A DNA stretch of 10,184 bases from Baffinella frigidus (Eukaryota; Cryptophyceae; Cryptomonadales; Baffinellaceae), in contig MU646332.1 of the NCBI GenBank assembly GCA_026770585.1, positions 162,584 to 172,767 of the forward strand, given 5' to 3'. Both the position numbers and the translations under genes were made by a program. The notes under the pieces were generated by a model that was given only the letters and a program-made list of their open reading frames with translations, made no database searches and had not been told where the DNA came from. Position 1 is the first letter of the stretch. Each line of letters begins with the position of its first letter. Below are positions 1 to 8,200 of the stretch, in pieces.

Positions 1-7
1 CGCTTAC

Positions 8-142
8 CCCCCCCGCCCCCCTTCCGCGCACCTCCAGCGTCCGCGTCGGCAGCGTCTGGCGCGGACGTGTCCTTGAGGAGGAACGGCGCGTGGTCGATGC
101 GCTGGGGCAAGTTGGGGTTCAGCATTTTCATAGGGAACCCAT
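8..142 (-). CDS. Possible BRCT gene exon 4
   Basis: An open minus-strand frame reads MLNPNLPQRIDHAPFLLK, then an acidic Ala/Asp-rich stretch and a Gly run, followed by the strong donor gtaagcg at 7-1. The wording fits the end of a BRCT domain and a linker. No AG acceptor is visible in frame: the inverted-repeat element 143-277 abuts its upstream side and supplies an in-frame TAA. The exon may be split by that element, or this may be a truncated copy. Confidence 0.35.
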
Positions 143-277
143 CCGAAATTAGGGTAGTTTAGCCTACGGATCTCCTATGGCCAGGCCTACCGTAGGAGGT
201 AGGTCTCCTAGGACCAGGTCCTAGGAGCCCCTCGGCCTACGGTAGGCGACCCGTAGGCTCAACTACCCTAATTTCGG
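143..277. mobile_element. 135-bp MITE-like hairpin element
   Basis: Ends of 27 bp (143-169 and 251-277) match in inverted orientation at 26 of 27 positions and begin CCGAAATTAGGGTAGTT. The interior has GGCCTACCGTAGG and GGCCTACGGTAGG, the palindromic core seen in other elements of this window. Non-coding. Confidence 0.85.
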
Positions 278-332
278 GTCGATTACCAACTAATTTTGCG
301 TGACCCGGTGGGCGTACAATGGCGCAGTAGGG

Positions 333-577
333 TATCCCTTGAGTGGCGAGGGGGTCGAATTTGACACGCAAGAGGTCCTAGGTAGATCCTAGGGCCCTAC
401 GGTAGGGCGTATGCGCCTACTAGGGCCCTACGGTAGGGCGTATGAGGATAGGGGAGGACCTTCCCGGCGGCGATGCAAGCGAGGATGAACTTCTCGGACA
501 CGACCCCCAAGAGGTCCTAGGCAGGTCCCTAGGGCCCCACGGTAGGGCGTGTGATCCTACTGGCCACCTAAGGGATC
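333..577. mobile_element. CCTACGGTAGG-family MITE, interrupted by an exon fragment
   Basis: Ends TATCCCTTGAGTGGCGAG (333-350) and CTGGCCACCTAAGGGATC (560-577) match the element at 5152-5256, here in reverse orientation. The interior is longer because CCCTACGGTAGGGCGTATG is repeated and the exon 3 fragment (460-502) is embedded in it. AAGAGGTCCTAGG occurs on both sides of the fragment (371 and 509). Confidence 0.75.
460..502 (-). repeat. Truncated duplicate of BRCT exon 3 3' end
   Basis: On the minus strand it reads VVSEKFILACIAAGK followed by the donor gtcctc, matching 641-683 with two or three changes. It lies downstream of the full exon in the direction of transcription, 181 nt away, the same polarity as the donor-side copies in MDH. 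Confidence 0.93.
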
Positions 578-583
578 GAGGTT

Positions 584-630
584 ACATGAAGGGATAGCGG
601 TTATGTGAAGGGATAGCGGTTATGTGGGAT
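584..630 (+). repeat. 20-nt tandem repeat
   Basis: ATGTGAAGGGATAGCGGTT and close variants occur two and a half times just after BRCT exon 3 on the minus strand. They resemble the TATCCCTT ends of the neighbouring element in inverted sense. Confidence 0.8.
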
Positions 631-640
631 AGGCAAGGAC

Positions 641-718
641 CTTCCCGGCGGCGATGCACGCGAGGATGAACTTCTCGGACACGATCGGCACGTGGAACTT
701 CGCGGCCTTGCGCACCCG
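641..718 (-). CDS. BRCT gene exon 3
   Basis: Twenty-six codons after ttgttcgcag and before gtccttgc on the minus strand: RVRKAAKFHVPIVSEK, then FILACIAAGK. It completes the BRCT fold. Partial copies of both ends exist: the 3' end at 460-502 and the 5' end at 1041-1053. Confidence 0.78.
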
Positions 719-1736
719 CTGCGAACAAGACCATCGTTCACTCAACGACGATAAAAAAACCGGGCTGGGGTTGTACCTGGAGGAGCTCTGGTTTAATCTC
801 CACAAAAGTGTTAATCAATTGCTTTCTGGCAACAAAATTTACTAGATCTACGCAAATGCTTTACTACTACTTTTATGAGCAAATCGTATAGTAATTTTCG
901 TTGCCCAAAAGTCAACAGTCGAGGGGCTCGCATCCGCCTCGAGGCGGATCAAACACCCCATTTAAAATCCGGGGAGTGTGTAGTAATTTTCATATGTCTG
1001 GTCGCGTGGCTACACGCTTTCCGTGTCGCCACGTGGGTAGCCTCGCGCACCCGCTGCGCTCGAGACCGACCACCGTTAACAGAGGATTTGTCGACCACAA
1101 GACCAGCATGACCACATGCTAAGACCCCCTACGTTTTTTTTGGTACTGCAAGGATCTGGAGCTCTCTCATACACACTACGCGTTGTTGTAGAACGGAGAC
1201 GTTAACTCCACGACGGTGACGAAACCGGGCTGGGGGTTGTACCAGGCCTGGTTAGGCAGAAATCTAGGGGATCGCTGCTCTCGCCGGGGGGGTCTGGGAG
1301 CTGTTGAGTACATCGATGAATCGGGGACCGGGGATCGGGGTTGCTGCCTTGGTTCCCGAACCCAAAGGGTTTGGGGTTTAGAGTTTAGGGTTGGGGGGTT
1401 TAGAGTTTAGCGGTCCAGGGGGGAGCACCTGCGTGTTGAGCTGCAGGCTGTTGGCATCCGCGACGAGGAAGGTAAGGTTCTTGTGCACGAGGGCATCGAT
1501 GCGCCCGCCCGCCCGCCGAACCGCTCTCCCCAGCGCCTGCCGCTCAGGGTTCAGGGGCAGAGGACAGACATTCCCGGTTTCCGGATCGCGGCCCGAGCGC
1601 CCGGGCCTCAGCGCTCCCTGAAAATACCATCGTGGGTGGGTGCTGTAACCGCCGGTGTGGGGATGGGGGGGGAGGCTGCCTGCCGGTCGAAGTTGCCCGT
1701 AACGCTGATCACCGCCCCTTCCAGTGGGCCCCCCAT
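641..1736 (-). CDS. BRCT-domain protein, 5' exons
   Basis: Three minus-strand segments (1736-1680, 1536-1429, 718-641) join in phase 0 into one BRCT domain of 81 residues. Features in order: PLEGAVISVTGNF (first strand), GRAVRRAGGRID (first helix and the conserved Gly-Gly), LTFLVAD (strand with hydrophobic core), NTQRVRKAAKFHVPIVS (helix 2 and strand 4) and EKFILACIAAGK (last helix, with Phe where many BRCTs have Trp). BRCT domains bind phosphoproteins or DNA ends in DNA repair. The Phe and the VPIVSEKF wording recall the PARP family, but ligases, XRCC1-like or polymerase X proteins are possible. The first intron seems to be GC-AG and the second GT-AG. The gene continues towards or past the left edge. 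Confidence 0.75.
932..949. repeat. 18-bp perfect palindrome
   Basis: ATCCGCCTC joined directly to its reverse complement GAGGCGGAT, with an XhoI-type CTCGAG centre. Function unknown. Confidence 0.85.
1041..1053 (-). repeat. Truncated duplicate of BRCT exon 3 5' end
   Basis: On the minus strand, gcgcag|CGGGTGCGCGAGG reproduces the acceptor ttcgcag and the first codons CGGGTGCGCAAGG of exon 3. It lies 335 nt upstream of the full exon in the direction of transcription. A short match, but its polarity fits the MDH pattern. Confidence 0.65.
1377..1410 (-). repeat. Telomere-like patch in BRCT intron 2
   Basis: TTTAGAGTTTAGGGTTGGGG on the plus strand, that is, CCCTAAA on the minus strand, which is the sense strand of the BRCT gene. 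Confidence 0.8.
1429..1536 (-). CDS. BRCT gene exon 2
   Basis: Thirty-six codons after gcggcag and before gtgctccc on the minus strand. It reads ALGRAVRRAGGRIDALVHKN and then LTFLVADANSLQLNTQ. Both ends are phase 0. The Gly-Gly before RID and the buried strand LTFLV are the BRCT hallmarks. The acceptor could lie slightly elsewhere, since the N-terminal residues are less conserved. Confidence 0.75.
1680..1736 (-). CDS. BRCT gene exon 1 (or an early exon)
   Basis: Nineteen codons, MGGPLEGAVISVTGNFDRQ. The ATG has A at -3 and G at +4, and an in-frame TAG lies 15 nt before it, which supports a start. The sequence gatcag just upstream could instead be an acceptor. After CAG come gcagcc, a GC donor. 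If translation continued to a GT at 1633-1632 it would insert a Pro-rich stretch in the middle of the BRCT fold. Confidence 0.6.
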
Positions 1737-2113
1737 CTTCTGATCCGGCCTCTAGGCACGTGGTGCCGAGACTTGGAAAAGGCGTGGGTCCCGGGACAAT
1801 GCCGATCCAGCCGGACGCTTTCTCCCCTGCAGCTAAGATGCTCTCCGCCAGCTGCTGTCTCTTGCCCCTTTCGCGGTGCAGAGCGGTTCAGGAGCCGCGT
1901 TCTGGTTCGCGGAGAAACGCGCTCGGCTGACCTCGGCTGAACGGTTCCGAAGGCACCGAGCCCTGGATGACTTTGTTTTCCCGGGGCAAATCGGGAAAAA
2001 TGGCTCCACAAATTCCCTTACAGGCCGTCGGATTCCGACGGCCTCCAAGAGGATTTTTGGTGTTTTTGACTTTTTCGATTTGCCCAGGTTGTGGGTTGGT
2101 GGTATCTTGCACC
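1737..2113. promoter_or_regulatory. Divergent intergenic region between BRCT gene and MDH
   Basis: A 377-nt gap between the inferred start codons of the two head-to-head genes, so it must hold both 5' UTRs and promoters unless the BRCT gene has further 5' exons. I see no TATA box in a convincing place. A T-rich tract ending tttgcccag at 2088 could be the acceptor of a 5' UTR intron. No family signal shows in the reading frames. Confidence 0.6.
2023..2043. promoter_or_regulatory. 21-nt palindrome upstream of MDH start
   Basis: GGCCGTCGGA, one T, then TCCGACGGCC: perfect 10-bp arms 71 nt before the MDH ATG. It could be a factor-binding site or a 5' UTR hairpin. The structure is certain, the role is not. 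Confidence 0.6.
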
Positions 2114-2263
2114 ATGGCGTCTCTTCCTCCTCTTCAGATCGCGGTGACCGGCGCGGCAGGGCAGATCGCGTACTCGCTCCTCCCGCACATCTGCCTCGGG
2201 CGCACCTTCGGCCCGAACCGCAATGTCCAGCTCAGGCTCCTCGACATTGATCGTGCACAGAAG
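2114..2263 (+). CDS. MDH: MDH exon 1
   Basis: Fifty codons from ATG to AAG, then the donor gtagtc. The exon encodes the N-terminal Rossmann strand and glycine loop ([13 protein letters not shown]) and the second strand ending in LRLLDID. It ends in phase 0. The frame stays open for 66 nt into the intron, but family similarity stops at the AAG. Confidence 0.95.
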
Positions 2264-5200
2264 GTAGTCCACCCAATGCGACTCGTGCGGGGACCCTCTG
2301 GGCCCCACATGCGCGCAGGACGCCTGTGAGCACGTGGAACGCACCACATGCCCACGGGGACTGCCTGCCCCCAGCTTCCAGTGAGGCAGTAAAGGCGTTG
2401 GCGAAGACCTCTGTGGCGTGTGCCCCTGCTCTTGTTTGCAGGTATCTTGCTCGTGGAGCAGAGTACAGAGAGTTGTGAGGGAGTCGATATCAGAAAAAAC
2501 GCCGCGCAGAGACAGTGCAGACGTGCCCGCGCGTGTTTCCTCCTTCCTCTCTCCTGGTGCACTCGTTTTTGCGACACCAGTCCGGCATCCTGTTTCGAAA
2601 CCTCTTCAGGAAGGTGAGCAGACGTCGACCATATCTTGACTGATGGTGTGGTGTGGTAGGCGCTCGGAGGGGTCAAGATGGAGCTCGAGGACTGCGGGTT
2701 TGACCTTCTCAAGGTGAGCTCGCCAGGACCAGCGCCGACCATCTCCCAGCAATCAAATCTACAGTTCGCTGCAGATCTGCAGGGAATGCGCGTCGCGTCG
2801 CCCGCGACTAGAGGCGACGCGACTGGACGGGTGAAAAGGAACTATTTTTCTCGTTGATGATTTCCCGGATTGGTGGCAGGAGGGGTGTCACTGTCACCGC
2901 ACGGTACCTCTCTGGAAAAAATCTGCCAGCCTTGACATCAATATTCGGTGGGCTAGTGGGAACCGCGCAGGTTTTGCATGAGCACACGGTCCTTGACTAG
3001 ACAGAAGATAGGTATTTGGCACGCTGAGGATTTCGCAAATTTGGAAGACACCTGAATTGTGTCTAGGGTTTATGGTTTAGGGTTTAGGGTGTGGACCGGT
3101 ACCAGCAAGGACGAGCAGCGGCCGAGTTCCTTTCCCCCCTGGAAATCCGGGGCAAAAACGGTTAGAATCCAGTGCAATGGATAAGATTCTGGTACAAATC
3201 GTTTAGATGGACTGTGTCCGTGAAGCCCTCGTTGCCTGCCAAGTGGTTGGTCTCATCGATTTGGCGAGACCAGGCACTTCCCCCCCTCCAAATGTGACGG
3301 ATTTGTACCACGCAACCAGCATGTCAACTTAATGATAATCAGGCAACCAGACCGAGGCAGAGCGTTGAAGTGAGATATAAAGACGCGTCTCTCGCGCTGG
3401 TGCAGGGTGCGTTTTGGATCCGTCGCGGTCATGTATGTTTGACAATTTCTTAACCCTTTCCGACAATTTCTTAACCCTTTCCGACAATGTCTTAACCCTT
3501 TCCCCCATGCAGGGTGTGACCTTCACGGCGGATCCCTCGGTCGCGTTCAAGGACGTGGACGTTGTCATCATGCTCGGCGCCTTCCCCCGCGGTGCTCCCT
3601 AAACCCTACCTTGCTCGGATAGCGAGGGGGCAAACGGATCTTTCGAATTCGGGTACAAATTACGAGTCGTGTCCAATTTGTGGGGGCTGAACATCCCATC
3701 GGGATGTTCAGCCCCTTGCAACTGGACGTGACCAGAAGTTACCCGATGCATTTGCCCTCTCGCTATCCGAGCAAGGAGCCCTAAACCCTAAACCCTAAAC
3801 CCCAAACCCTAAACCCTAAACCCTAACCCCTGACCCCTAAACCCTAAACCCTAGACCCTAACCCCTAAACCTTGACTTTTAGACCCTGAACCCTAAACCC
3901 GGACCTCCAGACCCTAAACCCTAAACCCTAACCCAACACCCTGCCCCCTGAACCCCCACCTACAGACCCTGAACCCTAAACCCTGACCTCCAGACCCCAA
4001 ACCCTAAATCCCGACCTCTAGACCCTGAGCCGTAAACCCTGACATCTAGAACCTAACCACCAAACCCTACACCTCGCTGCCCCACGTCAACCCTGGCTCG
4101 AGTGCTGCGCTCCCTCAGGGTAACTCGCCACCTAGCTCTGCCTCAGGCTATCCCTGGCTCGAGTGCTCTGTTCCACCCTGCTTGCGGCGACTCAGAGGAT
4201 TGGTATCACCAAATTGCTTCGCTCAAATTGACTGAGGCAGAGCTAGGTGTCGGAGGCCTGATCCCCCTTTTGGTCAAGGCCCTCGCATAGAGCGCGCTCA
4301 CGAAATTGTTTCGCCCAAATATACTGAGGCAGAGCTAGGCGTCGAATTCTGATTTCGCGTGGGAGGGTGCAGGGCCGGGGATGGTGAGCCCAAATAGTGC
4401 GAGGCAGAGATAGGTGGCGAGCGCTGATTTCGCGCATTTCGGTACAGGCCCTGGGATGGAGGGCGTTCACGAAATTGGTGAGCCCAAAAAGAGGCAGAGA
4501 TAGGCGTCGAATTCTGATTTCGCGTGGGTGGGTACAGGGCCTAACCTCTAGACCATAAACCCTACACGCCCAAATAGACAGAGCCAGCTCCCGGGGGCGA
4601 GCGCTGATTTCGCGTCGGTGGTCACCGACGCGAAGGGCGGGGATGGAGGGCGTTCGCCTTCCCCAAGTGGACTGAGACAGAGGTAGGTGGCGAGCGCTGA
4701 TTTCGCGTTGGGTGCAGTGCCGGGGATGGAGCTCACCAAATTGCTTCTGCCAAATGGACTGAGGCAGCGCTAGGTGGCGAGCGCTGATTCCGCGTGGGAG
4801 AGTGCAGGGCCGGGGATGGGTAGACTGAGACAGAGCTAGCTCTGTCTCCGTCTCTGTCTCAGTCTTCGAGCTAGCTCTGTCTCAGAATGCGAACTCTCAG
4901 TCAGAGCTATCTCTGTCTCACAATGCGAATTCTGATTTCGAGTGGGGGGGTACAGGCCCGGGGATGCAGCGCGCGGACCTCCTCGCCAAAAACTGCAACA
5001 TCTTCAAGCAGCAGGTATACTTCTTCTTCCTCATTACTCTCGATACAGGTCCTACATGAGGCCCTCGAGCCTTGAGTTGAGTGATACAAAAGTCTGTGAG
5101 CCTTGAGAAACGGGCCCGCCTCAGAGACAAGAGAAGAAACGGGCCCGCCCCTATCCCTTAAGTGGCCAGTAGGCGCATACGCCCTACCGTAGGGCCCTAG

Positions 5201-8200
5201 GACCTGCCCAGGACTTGTGCGGGTCGTTTTTGACCCCGCTGGCCACTTGGGGGATACGTTCCAGATTCCCTCTCATTTAGTTGCACTCAACTTGAGGCTC
5301 CACAGGAATAACTGTGAAGATGAAGCTGTAACTATGGACTCTGGTTGCTAAACCCTGAACCCTAAACCCTAAACTCCACCCCCCACACCCAAACCAAACC
5401 CTACACCCTAAACCCTAAACCCTAAACCCTCAACTCTAAACCCTAAACCCCAAACCCTAAATCCCAAACCCCACACCCTAAAACATGAAACATAAAACAT
5501 AAAACCTAAACCCTACACCCGAAATCGACAGGGCCGCCTCCTGAACGAGATCGCATCCAAGGACGTCAAGGTCGTCGTGGTACGCTTCCCAAACCCCACA
5601 CCCTGGACCCGAAACCCTAACCCCTAGCCCCTAAACCCGAAGTCCTTACCCCTAAACCCTAAACCCTAAACCCCAGACACCAAACCCTTACCCATAGACC
5701 CTAGACCCTTACCCATAAACCCCGAACCCTTACCCCTGACCATAAACCATAAAACCATAAACCATTTGGGGTTAATGGGTGCTGAACGAGATCGCATCCA
5801 AGGACGTCAAGGTCGTCGTGGTACGCTGCCCAAAACCCTAACCCCAACCCCTGAACCCTAAACCGCAAACCCTAACCCCTAACCCCTAACCCATAAATCC
5901 AAACTCCTGACCCCTAAACTCTAAACACCGAACCCCAAACCCTGGACCCTGTGCCCTAACCCCCAACCCCAACATCCAATCACAAAACATCAACCATAAA
6001 CCCCAAACCCCAAACCCAAACCCTGACCCCTAGCCCTTAACCCCTAAACCCTAAACCCTAAACCCTAAACCCTAAACCATAAACCCGAAACCCAAAACCC
6101 TGACCCATGAATCATAAACCATAAACCCCAAACCCCAAACCTTAACCCCTAGCCCTTAACCCCTGAACCCTGAACCCTGGACCCCCAACCCTGAACCCTA
6201 AACCCTAAACCCCTAAACCCATATCCCCAACCCCTAAACCCTCAACCTTCAACCCTAAACCCCAAATCCCAAACCCCAAACCCTAAACCCTAAACCCTAA
6301 ACCCCACGCCCTAAACCAGGTGGGTAACCCGGCGAACACGAACGCGTGGGTGTGCGCGGAATCCGCGCCCAACATCCCCAAGACCAACTTCACCGCCCTC
6401 ACCCGCCTCGATGCCAACCGCGCCCAGTCCCAGGCTCGCCCCCTTGCTCGCTCTCGCGGTCTATTTGGGTGCGCCGATTTGGTGCACCCGGGCTCGTTCC
6501 CGCTCGAAAGTTGACGGATTTGTACCGCGGACGGAGTATGTCAACTTGAGGATAGTCCCAGAGCGCGCCGGAACATCGCATAAGGGATTTCGTGAATAAT
6601 CCACAAGTGGATCATCCATAGGACCCTACGGTAGGCAATCCCTACGGTAGGCAATACCGTAGGGGCATAGGCTGGTCCTACGGATATCGCCAACAGCAAC
6701 TTCACCGCCCTCACCCTCCTCGACGCCAACCGCGCACAGTCCCAGGTGTGTACTTACCCAATAGCTGGGTGGGTGTGGGGTGTGTGGGGTGTGTGAGGGT
6801 TTGTGGTTTAGGGGTGGGTTTGGGGGTGGGATGAAGGTTTAGTGGTGACCCGCCTCGACGCTAACCGCGCCCAGTCCGAGGTGTGTTCGTCTTTTCTTCT
6901 CTTCTTCTTTTGTACTCTCGAGCAGAGGCGATGAACACACGCGCCTTTCCCGAAACGTGACATTTCTGTGGACGTGGCTACCCCGAAACGTGGCGTTTTC
7001 GTGGAGTGAAGGGTGATAAACACACCTAACGTCCCCCAAACGTGACGTTTTCGTGGACGCGATGGCAACCCGTGAACCCTAAACCCTAACCCCCAAATCT
7101 CTGAGATTTTGATGTGGGTGGGAGTGCCGAACGGTGATGTTTCCGTGGACGTGACGCTCCCGAAACGTGACGTTTTCGCAGACCCTATACCCCATACTCT
7201 GACCCCTAAACCCCAAACCCCCGACCAGATTGCGATGCGCGTGGGGGTGCCGGCGAGCAAGGTGGAGCAGGCGCTTTTCTGGGGCAACCACTCTCGCTTT
7301 CCCCGAAACGTGATATTTCCATGGACGTGATTTCCCGAAACATGGCGTTTTCGTGGAAGTATCGGGCGATGAACACACCTAACGTCCCCGAAATGTGACC
7401 TTTTCACGGACGCGATGGCAACAACTGAACCCTAAACCTTAAGCCCCAAACCAGATTGCAATGCGGGTGGGGGTGCCGGCGAGCAAGGTGGAGCAGGCGC
7501 TTTTCTGGGGCAACCACTCTCGCTTTCCCCGAAACGTGATATTTCCATGGACGTGACGTCCCGAAACGTGGCGATTTCGTGGAAGTGATGGGCGATAGAC
7601 ACACATGCCTCCCCCGAAACGTGACGTTTTCGTGGACGCGATGGCAGATCGCGATGCGGGTGGGGGTGCCGGCGAGCAAGGTGGAGCAGGCGCTTATCTG
7701 GGGCAACCACTCCTCGACGCAGTACCCCGACGTCACCAGCGCCAAGGTCGACAACCCTCAACCCTGAAACCTCAACCCTCGACCTTCAACCCGAAAACCT
7801 CAACCCTGAACTCTACGCCCCGAACTTTACACTCCGAACTGTAGACCCTGCACCCTGAACCCGGAAGCGGAACACACTGCACCCTGAATCCTGAACCGAA
7901 ACCCTCAACCCTCAACCCTCAACCCTGAATCCTGGACCGGAACCCTGAATCCTGAACCGAAACCCTCAACCCTGAACCCTGAACCCTGAACCCTGAACAT
8001 GGACTGTGGCGTCGGGTGGTTGGCCCGCAGGGCAAAACCCAAACCGTAAACATTGAACCCTAAACACCAAACCCTCGAATCAGGTGGTGGGCCCGAGCGG
8101 CAAGGTGCCGGTGAAGACCGCGGTGAACAACGACGCCTACCTCCAGAGTGAATTCATCAAGACGGTCTGGCCCCGAAACCCTGAACCCTGGACCCTGGAC

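Larger units (their letters stand above)
719..1428 (-). other. BRCT gene intron 2
   Basis: A 710-nt GT-AG intron on the minus strand. It holds a duplicated block (735-779 and 1197-1246, sharing CCGGGCTGGGGGTTGTACC with one length change), a palindrome at 932-949, a copy of the exon 3 acceptor at 1041-1053 and a short telomere-like patch at 1377-1410. TAGTAATTTTC occurs at 889 and 980. No other gene is seen. Confidence 0.7.
2714..3512 (+). other. MDH intron 2
   Basis: A 799-nt GT-AG intron. It holds an 11-bp inverted repeat at 2792-2823, a short G-strand telomere-like patch at 3062-3092, a small dispersed repeat at 3291-3330, and a triplicated 21-nt motif that supplies its 3' end at 3441-3503. 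No gene is evident. Confidence 0.85.
3592..4955 (+). other. MDH intron 3
   Basis: A 1364-nt GT-AG intron, the longest in the gene. In order it has a 168-bp hairpin element (3609-3776), degenerate telomere-like repeats (3777-4075), and an array of 75-100-nt units that each carry a decoy copy of the exon 4 acceptor (4076-4955). The short open frames in it follow the repeats and match nothing I know. Confidence 0.85.
5015..5531 (+). other. MDH intron 4
   Basis: A 517-nt GT-AG intron. It holds one inverted-repeat element (5152-5256) and telomere-like repeats (5346-5520) that run up to the acceptor gaaatcgacag. The segment GAAACGGGCCCGCC occurs twice (5107-5120 and 5136-5149). No gene is seen. 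Confidence 0.85.
5580..6319 (+). other. MDH intron 5
   Basis: A 740-nt GT-AG intron made almost wholly of degenerate telomere-like repeats, plus one truncated copy of exon 5 at 5782-5830. Retention would stop translation at a TAG within the first few dozen nt. Confidence 0.88.
6945..7640 (+). repeat. CGAAACGTGACGTTTTCGTGG minisatellite
   Basis: About eleven imperfect copies of CCCGAAACGTGACGTTTTCG followed by TGGACG occur between and around the exon 7 fragments, for example at 6946, 7170, 7302, 7527 and 7613. CGAAACGT and ACGTTTTCG are near inverted repeats, so each unit can fold. The last copy supplies the sequence before the true exon 7 acceptor (gatggcag). Confidence 0.85.
6434..7647 (+). 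other. MDH intron 6 (apparent GC-AG) with exon fragments at both ends
   Basis: A 1214-nt intron with two truncated copies of the exon 6 3' end near its start and three truncated copies of the exon 7 5' end near its end. Between and around them are inverted repeats, a GT-rich patch (6766-6835) and a CGAAACGTGACGTTTTCG minisatellite. No independent gene is seen. Confidence 0.85.

Noticed and set aside
1709-2011. Minus-strand ORF of 100 residues upstream of the BRCT exon
   Set aside because: Low-complexity Arg/Ser-rich reading of GC-rich DNA with no domain signal. I cannot support it as a further 5' exon.
2134-2742. Minus-strand 202-residue ORF
   Set aside because: Antisense shadow of MDH exon 1, intron 1 and exon 2. 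No recognisable motif, and the plus-strand exons are unambiguous.
3371-3380. TATAAA-like box in intron 2
   Set aside because: It lies inside a clearly spliced intron, and no gene start follows it.
3777-6316. A chromosome end
   Set aside because: The telomere-like repeats are degenerate, interrupted by MDH exons, and flanked by coding sequence on both sides, so they are interstitial.
6697-6745. Exon 6b as a mutually exclusive alternative exon
   Set aside because: Its only acceptor AG gives the wrong phase against exon 5 and it lacks VGNPANTN, so it could not replace exon 6.
6808-7407. Minus-strand 199-residue ORF
   Set aside because: It runs through the CGAAACGT minisatellite and exon 7 fragments in the antisense direction and resembles no family. 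Repeat units without stops explain its length.
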